Shown here one piece after another: positions 49,737 through 57,959 of a DNA stretch of 64,000 bases (positions are counted from its first letter, which is position 1; the number at the start of each line of letters is the position of its first letter). Source of the stretch: Natronomonas moolapensis 8.8.11. Its GTDB lineage: Archaea; Halobacteriota; Halobacteria; Halobacteriales; Haloarculaceae. The stretch covers positions 2,356,001 to 2,420,000 of the forward strand of contig NC_020388.1 in NCBI RefSeq assembly GCF_000591055.1. Direction: 5' to 3'. Position numbers and translations under genes: made by a program. The notes below the pieces were generated by a model that was not told where the DNA came from, did not search any database, and saw nothing but the letters and a program-made list of their open reading frames with translations.

Positions 49737-50382
49737 AGAGCCTCCGGACGACTCGACCGATCGGGAACCGGCCTCCGACTCGGACGACCACGACGACCTC
49801 GAGGACCCGTTTGCCGAACTGGCCGACGCCGAATCGGACGTCGGAATCGAAGATCCCTTCGAGGAATTAGAGGCCCCGGGCGCCGGCGGTGCCGCAGACC
49901 GGGCCGACGTCGATCCCCCCGATCCGGACAGGGACCGCTCCGGTGAGGGTGCGTCAGCCGCTCCCGCTGGGGAAGATCCCCTCGCCGAGTTGGACGTCCC
50001 GGACGCGCCCCCCGAAGAGGACGTCTTCGATGCGGACGTCTTCGAAGAAGATGTTTTTGAGGAGGACGTCTTCGATGCGGACGTCTTCGAAGAGATGGAG
50101 ACCGCCGACCTCGACGAGGAGGCGGTCTGGGAGGCGGTCTTCGAGGAATCCGGGGGCGACACCGGTCCCGAGGCGGAGACCGAAGAAGGCGCGGACGCCG
50201 TCGTTCGAAAGGAACAGTACTGCAAGAAGTGCAAGCACTTCTCGGAACCGCCGGAACTGGCCTGCAACAACCCCGACACCGAGATCGTCGAGGTGGTCGG
50301 GGTCGACGAGTTCCGGGTTCGGAACTGCCCCGTGGTCGCCGACCGGCGGCGCGCGGATACGGTATTTCCGGACGAGGGGTGA
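49729..50382 (+). CDS. acidic repeat protein with four-cysteine C-terminal domain
   Basis: A 217-residue, extremely acidic protein. The first ~150 residues are low-complexity Asp/Glu/Pro with repeats of DVFDADVFEEDVFEED. The last ~60 hold YCKKCKHFSEPPELACNNPD and FRVRNCPVV, four cysteines that could bind zinc. It overlaps the preceding coiled-coil gene by eight bases and probably works with it. ATG 49729 is the first Met after the overlap. Confidence 0.75.
   Translation: MSEEPPDDSTDREPASDSDDHDDLEDPFAELADAESDVGIEDPFEELEAPGAGGAADRADVDPPDPDRDRSGEGASAAPAGEDPLAELDVPDAPPEEDVFDADVFEEDVFEEDVFDADVFEEMETADLDEEAVWEAVFEESGGDTGPEAETEEGADAVVRKEQYCKKCKHFSEPPELACNNPDTEIVEVVGVDEFRVRNCPVVADRRRADTVFPDEG
50017..50092 (+). 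repeat. 31-bp direct repeat inside the acidic repeat gene
   Basis: gaggacgtcttcgatgcgga and the following eleven bases occur at 50017-50047 and again at 50062-50092, period 45, in frame. They encode the EDVFDADVFEE blocks. Confidence 0.88.
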
Positions 50383-50444
50383 GACGCCGGCGCGGGCCGC
50401 CCCGAGTCCGCACGCTTTTGTCGCCGAAGGCCTTCGGGTATCCC

Positions 50445-50768
50445 ATGCAGTTCTGCGAGGAGTGCGGCTCCCTGATGCACGTCGACGGCGACGAGATGGT
50501 CTGTTCGTCCTGTGGCGCGAGCCAACGGAAGGACCGAGAGCGCGCCGAGTCGTTCGTCAGCACCGAGACGCAGACCGACGACGACGTGATCGAGTCCTCC
50601 CCCGACGCGGACTTCGAGGGGAAACCGACCGCGACGGACGTGATTTGCGACGAGTGCGGCCACGACAAGGCGTGGTACACGATCAAACAGACCGGAAGCG
50701 CCGACGAGCCGCCGACGCGCTTTTTTAAATGCACCGAGTGCGGCCACCGCTGGCGTGGATACAGCTGA
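50445..50768 (+). CDS. tfs: transcription factor S (TFS/TFIIS-like)
   Basis: A 107-residue RNA-polymerase cleavage factor with two zinc ribbons. The first is FCEECGSLM...CSSCGAS, residues 3-24. The C-terminal one is ICDECGHDKAWYTIKQTGSA then DEPPTRFFKCTECGHRWRGY. The catalytic acidic pair DE that enters the polymerase active site is present. The residue before it in eukaryotic TFIIS is Arg (RSADE) and here it is Gly. It rescues backtracked RNA polymerase. A TATA-like cgcttttgtc is centred about 28 bases before the ATG. Confidence 0.92.
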   Translation: MQFCEECGSLMHVDGDEMVCSSCGASQRKDRERAESFVSTETQTDDDVIESSPDADFEGKPTATDVICDECGHDKAWYTIKQTGSADEPPTRFFKCTECGHRWRGYS

Positions 50769-50853
50769 ACGCCACGGTTGTCGGCGGCCGAGGGCCGAAG
50801 CGCGGGTTCGGGGCGGTATCGCGTCAGTGACCGGCCCGAAGCCGTGTCGTCGG

Positions 50854-52176
50854 TCAATCGGCCGGTTCGACGGTGGCGTCCTCCGTTCGGAACTGTTCGC
50901 GCGCGTACTTCGCCAACAGCACGACCATCGCGAGCGCGAGAACGATCCCGAAGGCCAACACGGCCCCCGAAAGCGGGCCGAGTCCCGCCGCAATCTGCTC
51001 GCGGAGGAAGTTCGCGGCGAGGGCACCCGACACCGAGAGCAACGCCAGACCGCCGACGTTCGTCGCCGTGGCGGTCGGCCGCGACACCGCCGGGGAATTC
51101 AACAGGTAGATCACCAACGCGATGGCGAAGGGCGTCCCGACCGTCCCGAGCGCGAGGACGAGGACGAGTTGGCCGATCACCTGCCCGCCGATCGCCGCGC
51201 CGGGGGCAGAGAGGAGCGCAACGGCGGCCAGGAGGCCCCGATAGCGCGGGTCCTCTACGGTCGTCCCCCAGCCGAGTTTGTCGGCGAGGACGAACGGCGG
51301 GACGATGGTGTTGCCGCCGAGCGTCGACACCGCCGCGCCGCCGAGACCGAGCAAAAAGAGCCACCTGGCGTTCTCGCCGACCAGCGGGCCGAGCGCCTGT
51401 GCGGCGCCGACGGTGGTGAGATCGGGGTCCGAGAGAACGCTCGCCGCGACGAGGAAGATCGCGACGCTGTAGATCCCGAAGGCGACGAGCATCGAGGCGC
51501 CGATGTCGAACGTCGCCAGCCCGTACTCGCGGTCGGTCCAGCCTTTCGCCCGCATCGTGTAGGAGTGCATCGTGATGAGCGAGATGTGGACCGCGCCGCC
51601 GAGGATGCCCGCGGCAACGAGCGCACCGCCGCCGGGGAGCGACGGGACGAGTCCGCCGACGGCCGCCCCCGGGTCCACCGGCACGACGAACAGCGAGACA
51701 ACGAAGGCGACGACCACCGTGGCGACGATGAGCTTCGCCGCGCTCTCGAGGAGCCCGTAGCCCTGGCCCGCGAGGCCAAGCGCGAGCACGATAGCCCAGA
51801 CGAGCCCCCAGATCCAGGCGTCGGTTCCCGTGATCGTCGCCGAGACGCTCGCGAGCGTGTTCATGATCACGAGCTGGGCGACGCCGGCGGCAACGACGAC
51901 GTCCGCGACCAAAAGCCACGCCCACCATTCGCCGAGGTGGGACTCGACCACACTGACGATGCCGGACTCGGTGAGCAACCCCAGACGCATCGCGAGGTAC
52001 TGCGCGAGCGCGCCGGCGAAGGCCGACAGCACCACGACCCACAGGAGGTCGTAGCCGTAGGCCGCGCCGCCGGTGATGAGACTCGCCATCGTCGCTGGAC
52101 CGGCCGCGATGGCGCCCGCGACCCACGAGGGACCCATCTCGCCCGCGTAGCCACGGAGGCGCGCGATCGAGGCCAT
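50854..52176 (-). CDS. Nramp-related divalent metal transporter with altered metal site
   Basis: A 440-residue protein with about eleven helices, matching the Nramp fold (GPSWVAGAIAAGPATMASLI, YGYDLLWVVVLSAFAGALAQ, RLGLLTESGIVSV). The canonical metal-binding DPGN of helix 1 reads GPAT here, and the helix 6 M-P-H motif reads T-M-H. With the Met and Asp/Asn ligands gone, the substrate is probably not Mn/Fe. Mg2+-type Nramp relatives show comparable losses. ATG 52176 overlaps the stop of the PhyH gene by one base, so they form an operon. Confidence 0.85.
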   Translation of the reverse strand: MASIARLRGYAGEMGPSWVAGAIAAGPATMASLITGGAAYGYDLLWVVVLSAFAGALAQYLAMRLGLLTESGIVSVVESHLGEWWAWLLVADVVVAAGVAQLVIMNTLASVSATITGTDAWIWGLVWAIVLALGLAGQGYGLLESAAKLIVATVVVAFVVSLFVVPVDPGAAVGGLVPSLPGGGALVAAGILGGAVHISLITMHSYTMRAKGWTDREYGLATFDIGASMLVAFGIYSVAIFLVAASVLSDPDLTTVGAAQALGPLVGENARWLFLLGLGGAAVSTLGGNTIVPPFVLADKLGWGTTVEDPRYRGLLAAVALLSAPGAAIGGQVIGQLVLVLALGTVGTPFAIALVIYLLNSPAVSRPTATATNVGGLALLSVSGALAANFLREQIAAGLGPLSGAVLAFGIVLALAMVVLLAKYAREQFRTEDATVEPAD

Positions 52177-52949
52177 TATACGCACCCCGGGAACGCCTCG
52201 CCGGCAACTGTCAAGCTGTCGACCCACTCGGGGCGATCGTCGGTGCTGAACCGCGAGCGCGAGCGCATGTAGGCGACGATCATCGCCCGCCGCCACCGAT
52301 CGCTCCCGTTGGAGGCGGTGTAGTGGGGCAACAGACAGTGTTGAAACAGCGCGTCGCCGGGGTCCATCGGCAGCGTCTCGGTGTCGCTCTCGTCGTAGTC
52401 GCGTTCGGAAACCGTGATGTCAGTGTCGTACTCCTGGGTCTCGTGTTCCAGCAGGCCGTCGGTGTGCGCCCCGGGCACGACCTGCATACAGCCGTTCTCG
52501 GTCGTCGCCTCGTCGAGTGCGACCCACACCGTCACGTGGTCCATCGGGTGAATGGGGTAGTAGGCCGCGTCCTGGTGAAACGTCTTTGCGCTGCCGACGC
52601 CGGGCGGTTTGAGCATCCCGGCACACCGCAGCAGTTTCAGGTTCGGTCCCTGCAACTGCGTGACCACCTCGAGAATTTCCTCGTGGGTCGCGAGGTCGGC
52701 GAAGGCGTCGTCCTCGCGGGCCATTCCGACGCCCTCGAATTTCCGTACGGGATCACCCTCACGTTCGAACTCCGCGGGGTCGACGGAGGGTTCGAGCATC
52801 CGCTCGAAGTCCTCCTCCTCGCGGTCGCCGCGGACGTACTCTTGGAGGCGCGTCTTCAGCCCCGACACCTCTGCCCCCGAGAGGACGTCCTCGACGACGA
52901 CGTACCCGTCCGTCTGGTACTGCTCGAACTGCCGGTCGGTCAAGCTCAT
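52176..52949 (-). CDS. phytanoyl-CoA dioxygenase (PhyH) family protein
   Basis: A 257-residue Fe(II)/2-oxoglutarate-dependent dioxygenase. The facial-triad motif H-x-D is FHQDAAYYP (His125, Asp127). The distal His is His204 or His209 in GDALFQHCLLPHY, and Arg220/221 in DRWRRAM binds 2-oxoglutarate. The substrate is unknown; the family hydroxylates lipids and small molecules such as ectoine. It is the first gene of an operon with the Nramp-related transporter. ATG at 52949. Confidence 0.9.
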   Translation of the reverse strand: MSLTDRQFEQYQTDGYVVVEDVLSGAEVSGLKTRLQEYVRGDREEEDFERMLEPSVDPAEFEREGDPVRKFEGVGMAREDDAFADLATHEEILEVVTQLQGPNLKLLRCAGMLKPPGVGSAKTFHQDAAYYPIHPMDHVTVWVALDEATTENGCMQVVPGAHTDGLLEHETQEYDTDITVSERDYDESDTETLPMDPGDALFQHCLLPHYTASNGSDRWRRAMIVAYMRSRSRFSTDDRPEWVDSLTVAGEAFPGCV

Positions 52950-53042
52950 ACCATGAGGTGGTATTCGGGGATAATAAAGCGCCGTGATCCGCGGGGGAAC
53001 AAAACAAATGTGGGACCGAAAACGGGCGACGGTCCGCCGTCC

Positions 53043-54164
53043 CTACAGTTTTGGCCCGGTCTCGCTTCCCGTCGACTCCTCGACGGGGCTTTTGTCCTCC
53101 TCGCGCCCGCCGAGATCGAGCATGTCGGCTACCTTCCGGCGGTTGACCTCGCCGATGCGGTCGGCGATCGAATCGGCCAGTTCGACCATCGGCTCCCGGA
53201 CGGGGCTGTCCCCGAGTTTGACGACCGGGTCAGTGGTGCCGTCGGCCCCGAAGTCCTCGTGGATCGGGATCTGCCCGAGCAACTCGACGTCGTAGGAGTC
53301 GGAGATTTCCCGGGCGCCCCCGCGTCCGAAGGGGTCGTGGGTCTCCTCACAGCTCGGGCAGTGATACAGGCTCATGTTCTCGACGATGCCCAACACGGGC
53401 GTTTCGTGCTTCTCGAAGAGCCGAAGCCCCTTGCGGGCGTCGTCGACCGCCATCTGCTGGGGGGTCGTGACGATGGCGACGCCGGCGACGGGCAGCGTCT
53501 GGACGAGATCCAGGGAGGCGTCCCCGGTGCCCGGCGGCAGGTCGACGACTAAGTAGTCGAGTGATCCCCACTCGACGTTCTCGAAGAAGTGCGTCATCAC
53601 GTTGTTGACCATCGGGCCGCGGAGGATGGCCGGATCGTCCTTCTCGCCGACGAGAAAGTCCATGCTCATAATCTTGACGCCGTCGGACGTCGGCGGGACG
53701 ATCTTCTCCTGTGGCGTCACGCCCGGTTCCTCCTCGACCGGGAGGACACGCGGGACGTTGGGACCGTGGATGTCGGCGTCGAGCAGGCCGACACGTGCGC
53801 CCATCTGTTCGAGGCCGGCCGCGAGGTTGGCCGCGACCGTCGTCTTCCCGACGCCGCCCTTGCCGGAGGCGACGGCGACGACGTTGCGGACGTTCGGCAT
53901 GACCTCCTCGTCGAAGCCCTGTGCCTCGCCCGCCTCGGCGTAGAGGTCCGGGTCGAGGTCGACGTCCTGTACCGCCTCGCGGATGGCGTTGCCCAACTCG
54001 AGTTCCGCGGGGGCGAAGGGGGTGTTGAACGCGAGTGAGATCGACGCCGTCCCGTCGTCGATCGACACGTCGTTTATCAGCCCCATCGTCACGATGTCCT
54101 CGCCGACGAGTGGGTCCTCGATCTCCCGCAGCCGCGTTTCGAGTTCCGCTTCGATTTCGGTCAT
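53043..54164 (-). CDS. apbC: Mrp/ApbC Fe-S cluster carrier P-loop ATPase
   Basis: A 373-residue MinD/Mrp-family ATPase that carries and transfers Fe-S clusters. An N-terminal DUF59/MIP18-like domain occupies residues ~1-80. The deviant Walker A is SGKGGVGKTT (100-109), followed by DADIHGPNVPR and DLPPGTGD. The cluster-binding CxxC is YHCPSCEE near residue 280. The start ATG 54164 (MTEIEAELETR) is chosen because the upstream 23 codons are basic and unconserved. It fits a region rich in Fe-S proteins. Confidence 0.94.
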   Translation of the reverse strand: MTEIEAELETRLREIEDPLVGEDIVTMGLINDVSIDDGTASISLAFNTPFAPAELELGNAIREAVQDVDLDPDLYAEAGEAQGFDEEVMPNVRNVVAVASGKGGVGKTTVAANLAAGLEQMGARVGLLDADIHGPNVPRVLPVEEEPGVTPQEKIVPPTSDGVKIMSMDFLVGEKDDPAILRGPMVNNVMTHFFENVEWGSLDYLVVDLPPGTGDASLDLVQTLPVAGVAIVTTPQQMAVDDARKGLRLFEKHETPVLGIVENMSLYHCPSCEETHDPFGRGGAREISDSYDVELLGQIPIHEDFGADGTTDPVVKLGDSPVREPMVELADSIADRIGEVNRRKVADMLDLGGREEDKSPVEESTGSETGPKL

Positions 54165-54267
54165 CTGATCGATTTCACTACGGCGGGCGGACGTATGAGG
54201 CTTTATTTTTTTACACCCCGTCGCCAGGGACACCGCGCGATCGAAAAGAGACGCGACCGCCGTCCGC

Positions 54268-54498
54268 CTACATTGCGGGCGGGAAGACTAACCCGATGAT
54301 CTGGGTCAGAACGTAGAGTCCGACCCACATCGAGATAATGAAGCCGATGAGATACGTCAGCGCCATCAGCGCCTTCTCCATGTCACGCGGCTTCCCGAGG
54401 AACCACCCGAGGATCGCGGCGTACACCGGCGTCCCGATGACGACGAAGATGACCCACGTTCCGGGGTACAGGAAGTTCCAGGCGTCGAACTCCACCAT
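54268..54498 (-). CDS. small two-helix membrane protein of the NrfD module
   Basis: A 76-residue protein with two helices: FLYPGTWVIFVVIGTPVYAA and ALTYLIGFIISMWVGLYVLT. Its ATG overlaps the stop of the NrfD-like gene by one base (TGATG). It is presumably a small subunit of the same membrane complex. I recognise no named family. Confidence 0.75.
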   Translation of the reverse strand: MVEFDAWNFLYPGTWVIFVVIGTPVYAAILGWFLGKPRDMEKALMALTYLIGFIISMWVGLYVLTQIIGLVFPPAM

Positions 54499-55835
54499 CA
54501 GTCATCAGCCTCCACGTGGGAGTGGCCCTCGCCACGGAGCTCCTCGATGGCGTGCAGTTCGATCACCGGGACGACCTTTACGATCACGAGGAAAAACAGC
54601 GTACACAGCGCGATCGTCCCGACGAGCGAGCCGATCTCGATCGGACTCGGGAAGTAGTGCCCGGGGGTGTTGTAGTACATATCGAATGTCGGGTACTCGA
54701 GGCCCTCGAAGACGAACAGGATCTTCTCGGTCAGCGTGCCCGCGAGCACCAGAAGCGACGCCGCAAGCGAGCGCATCGGGCTGAACAGATGCGCCTTGAC
54801 AGCCTGTGCGAAGATGTACGCCAGCGACAGCAGGACGACGCCGATCGCGAACTGGTAGTAGGGGTTCGTGACTTTCGCCGCCGCGAAGCTCCGCTGATCC
54901 AGCGGCGCCGCGTAGACGCCCGTGATGACCTGCTGGAGCTGCAGCCAGAGGAACAGCAGGCTGAACAGCCCGAGCCAGAGCGTCAGTCCGCGGATCACGT
55001 CGTCCGTGAGGATGTGATGCCAGTCGTAGGCGCGCCGGAGCGCGAGCGCGAGGATGATCACGCCTGCGATGGCGGAGGTGAGCGCGATAGTCAGGAACTG
55101 CGGGCCCTGGATGGCGCCCTGCCAGCCGGGCATCGACGGCAACAGCGCGAAGAGCCACGGGATGACGCCGCCGTGCAACAACAGCGGGGCCATCACGATG
55201 ACGCCGAGCGCGAGCCACCAGACGATCCGCTCTATGACCTCGTCCTCGGACTCGGAGTAGCCGATCGTCGCGATCTTGTACACCGGCTCGAGGATGTTCG
55301 GCAGGTCGTCACGGATTCGAGCGAGGTCGTACCGGATTGTCAACCCGAGGTACGTGAGCGTCATCACCATGTACATCGTGATGACCGTCACGTCCCATAC
55401 CAGCGGCGACTGGTGTACCGTCACCGGGTACGCCTGAACGACGCTCGTGACGATGCGGTCGGGGCGGCCGACGTGGATAACGATGTAGAAGCCGGCCATA
55501 CTCAACGCGCCGATGGTGAGCAACTCGGCGAGACGGGCGACGGGGAGGTATCGCTTCATCCCGAACAGCCGGACCGCGGCCGAGAGGATGATCCCGCCGT
55601 GTGCGATGCCGACCCACCAGATGAACGCGCCGATGTAGAGTCCCCAGGTGACGCCGCCGGCCGAACCCCAGTCAGCGAGGTTCGTGACAGCCAGCCCGCG
55701 GCTGAGCTGGATCGTCCAGAGGCCGAACCAGACCAGCGCGAGGACGCTGGCGGCCCCGAAGACGACGTAATACCATTTGGCGGTGCTCTGCATCGGGCGG
55801 ACGATGTCGTCGGTGTTGGGTGTTCTCGAACTCAT
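54498..55835 (-). CDS. NrfD/PsrC-like quinol-oxidoreductase membrane subunit
   Basis: A 445-residue membrane protein with about ten helices (GGVTWGLYIGAFIWWVGIAH, YPVTVHQSPLVWDVTVITMY, DWHHILTDDVIRG, FPSPIEIGSLVGTIALCTLF). This fits the NrfD/PsrC/ActC family, which binds quinol without heme and passes electrons to a partner Fe-S protein. The His-rich end (GEGHSHVEADD) is unusual. It overlaps the Fe-S protein gene before it and the small gene after it by one base each, so the three encode one complex. Confidence 0.88.
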   Translation of the reverse strand: MSSRTPNTDDIVRPMQSTAKWYYVVFGAASVLALVWFGLWTIQLSRGLAVTNLADWGSAGGVTWGLYIGAFIWWVGIAHGGIILSAAVRLFGMKRYLPVARLAELLTIGALSMAGFYIVIHVGRPDRIVTSVVQAYPVTVHQSPLVWDVTVITMYMVMTLTYLGLTIRYDLARIRDDLPNILEPVYKIATIGYSESEDEVIERIVWWLALGVIVMAPLLLHGGVIPWLFALLPSMPGWQGAIQGPQFLTIALTSAIAGVIILALALRRAYDWHHILTDDVIRGLTLWLGLFSLLFLWLQLQQVITGVYAAPLDQRSFAAAKVTNPYYQFAIGVVLLSLAYIFAQAVKAHLFSPMRSLAASLLVLAGTLTEKILFVFEGLEYPTFDMYYNTPGHYFPSPIEIGSLVGTIALCTLFFLVIVKVVPVIELHAIEELRGEGHSHVEADD

Positions 55836-57283
55836 TAGTCGTCACCCGCCCCGAAGGTGAACTGATCGAGGTGCTCTTTGCGGTTGTCCTCGACGCCGAT
55901 CTGTTCGTAGGTGACCGGGCCGTCGACCTGCTCGGCTTCGGGTCCGGGTTCGTTGCCGAGGTAGGTGACGTTCGGCTGTGTGCCGAGGTCCTCGAGCAAC
56001 TTGAACGCCGAGAGCTTCGCCCACGGCGTGACCGTATCGCCCCACTGCTCGCCGTTGTCGAGTTCGGTGTCGCGTTCGAACTCCTGTTCGGCGCGCTGGC
56101 GGAGGTACTGTCGGGGTCGGCTCTCAGGGTCGTTGATGTCGCCGAAGTGGATTGCGCTCATGCCCGCGGCGTCACACGCTTCCATGCAGGCGACCGTACC
56201 CTGTTTCTCCTCGCCCTGGTGGCCGTCCTGGCGGGAGGGACAGTACGTACACTTGCCCATGACGCCCTGCGGTGGGCGCATATCGGCCCACTGGCCGCGG
56301 TCGTCGTGGATGTGGTCGTTGCTGTCGACGAGTTGCTGGTGGCGCTCCTCGTCGGGCATCCCTTTCAGCTCCTCGTAGTCGTTCTCCGAGCCCGGGAGAT
56401 CCTCGTACGGCACGTCGGGTTCGCCCCACTGGAAGTAGTTGACGCCGTACGGGCAGGCGACCTGACAGTACCGACAACCGATACAGATCTCGTAGTTGGT
56501 GAGGACGATGCCGTCCTTGTCGCGTGTGTGTCGCGCACGCACCGGACAGACCTTCTCGCAGGGCGCGTTGGTGCAGTGTTGACACGGTCGGACGAGGAAG
56601 TTCTCCTGGTCGGACTTCTCGTCCTCGTAGGTCAGGACGTACATCCAGTTCGCGCCGGTCGACGTCTGGTTCTCCTGAATGCACCCGGTGACGCACTCGA
56701 GACAGCCGTCACACCGGTTGAGGTCGATGACCATTCCGAGTTGCGTTCCGCTCGCCGAGGTGTCACCGACCGGTTCGGCGCCGAACTCGTCGTCTTTGGG
56801 GTCGCTCGAACTCTGTGCGGAGGCGACGCCGCCGAGGCCGAGTGCCGCAGCCCCGGCACCCATCTTTTTCATCGTGTCCCGGCGACTCTGGCTCGTGTCC
56901 GCGTCGACGTTTTTCAGCTGTTCGACGAGGCCCTCCTCGCCCGTGAGGCGCTGGAAGATTCCGTCGTGTTCGTCGTCGCTCTCCGTGGCCTGCATCTCCT
57001 CGAAGGCGTCGACCGTCGGCCGGTCGTCGACGTCGAACTCCTCTACGACGGCCTCGTTGTACTTTTCGTGGAACTCCGCTTCGGAGAGTTCACCCTGAAT
57101 GAGTTTCATGGCGTCCTCGGCCATGTCCATCCCGAGATCGGTGTCGTACTCGGTCTCGTCGAGCATCTCCCGCATCTCGGACTCGTGATCGGCCCCCATC
57201 GGGTGGAACGATTCGTCCTCTGTGTTGTCGTTGTCCCCACAGCCACAACTGCCGTTGCTGCAGGAATCGTCGTCTCTACTCAT
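55835..57283 (-). CDS. four-cluster ferredoxin (DmsB/PsrB-like) with internal Tat signal
   Basis: A 482-residue protein. Residues 1-130 are acidic, beginning with a Cys cluster (CSNGSCGCG). A twin-arginine signal lies inside the protein at 133-157 (SRRDTMKKMGAGAAALGLGG). Four [4Fe-4S] ligand sets follow: CDGCLECVTGC, CQHCTNAPCEKVCP, CIGCRYCQVACP, and CTYC paired with ACMEAC. This is the DmsB/PsrB layout. It would carry electrons between the NrfD partner and a catalytic subunit, but no molybdopterin enzyme is encoded nearby. Internal Tat signals occur in ActB of alternative complex III. The large N-terminal part must stay inside or be cut off. Confidence 0.85.
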   Translation of the reverse strand: MSRDDDSCSNGSCGCGDNDNTEDESFHPMGADHESEMREMLDETEYDTDLGMDMAEDAMKLIQGELSEAEFHEKYNEAVVEEFDVDDRPTVDAFEEMQATESDDEHDGIFQRLTGEEGLVEQLKNVDADTSQSRRDTMKKMGAGAAALGLGGVASAQSSSDPKDDEFGAEPVGDTSASGTQLGMVIDLNRCDGCLECVTGCIQENQTSTGANWMYVLTYEDEKSDQENFLVRPCQHCTNAPCEKVCPVRARHTRDKDGIVLTNYEICIGCRYCQVACPYGVNYFQWGEPDVPYEDLPGSENDYEELKGMPDEERHQQLVDSNDHIHDDRGQWADMRPPQGVMGKCTYCPSRQDGHQGEEKQGTVACMEACDAAGMSAIHFGDINDPESRPRQYLRQRAEQEFERDTELDNGEQWGDTVTPWAKLSAFKLLEDLGTQPNVTYLGNEPGPEAEQVDGPVTYEQIGVEDNRKEHLDQFTFGAGDD

Positions 57284-57959
57284 TTCATAATCACCGTTGG
57301 TATCCGAATCCGAACCCGTGGGCTCGCCACGGTCGCCGTCTTCCTCGGACGCTGCGAGCCCGTCGTTCGGCGGCCGAGGGGCGACGAGCGCCCGGACGTG
57401 GTTCCGGACGGCGCGAACAGATGGCGCGTGCGCCGAGAACGCAATCCGACGCCCGGGATCCGTTCGCCCCCCGCATTCGATCGCCCCGCGACGACAGCTC
57501 GTCCCCTAACACCCTCGATGGCTGGAGGTTCGGGGACGAACCGGTCGCCCGCTGCAGCGGTCTGGTCCAGTGTCCGAAGATTGCGTCTGCCCGCGTTGCC
57601 GACGGCCGGTCCCACACCGGACGTTCCGACCCCACCGACCGGTCGTCGGCCCGTCGGGTCGGGAGGCGCCGATACACCACTGCGTTCCAGACGGTCGTGG
57701 GCGCTTCGGCCGGCCCGTCCCGTCCGGCACCCGTCAGCGGATTTTTGCCTGTCGGCACCGGGCACTGCCATCACGATGAGCCTTTGACCGAACGGTAATA
57801 AAGACTCCCCATTCCCGCCGGTAGGGGGCCGGATTCCGTCGTTTTCGGCTTCGGCAGGCTTATTATGCCGTAGGTCATATTTACTTGGCCACCGATTCCG
57901 TCGGCCGAAGACGAGTACGGAACAGCGAATTTAAGCGGTCGCCACCCCCACATGCGACG
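57284..57959. other. long gene-free stretch between the Fe-S operon and deoxyhypusine synthase
   Basis: No convincing gene lies in these 676 bases. Open frames on both strands are Pro/Arg-rich and unlike haloarchaeal proteins. Features are the promoter of deoxyhypusine synthase at its right end (tttaagcgg, 57930-57938, about 26 bases before the ATG), an AT-richer block near 57800-57895 containing taataaag and catatttac, and several GC-rich dyads around 57600-57700. Confidence 0.55.

Noticed and set aside
48800-52207. An 1135-codon open frame on the minus strand
   Set aside because: It runs antisense through five real genes and its protein is Arg/Pro/Ser-rich with no haloarchaeal character. 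Long antisense frames are normal in high-GC DNA.
57570-57779. Possible 69-residue Cys-containing protein on the plus strand (SEDCVCPRCRRPVPH)
   Set aside because: Only one CxxC, very basic and Pro/Arg-rich composition, and no promoter or partner. Probably chance.
55820-57787. A 655-codon open frame on the plus strand
   Set aside because: It mirrors the NrfD/Fe-S operon, whose minus-strand frames have clear cofactor motifs. The plus frame has none.
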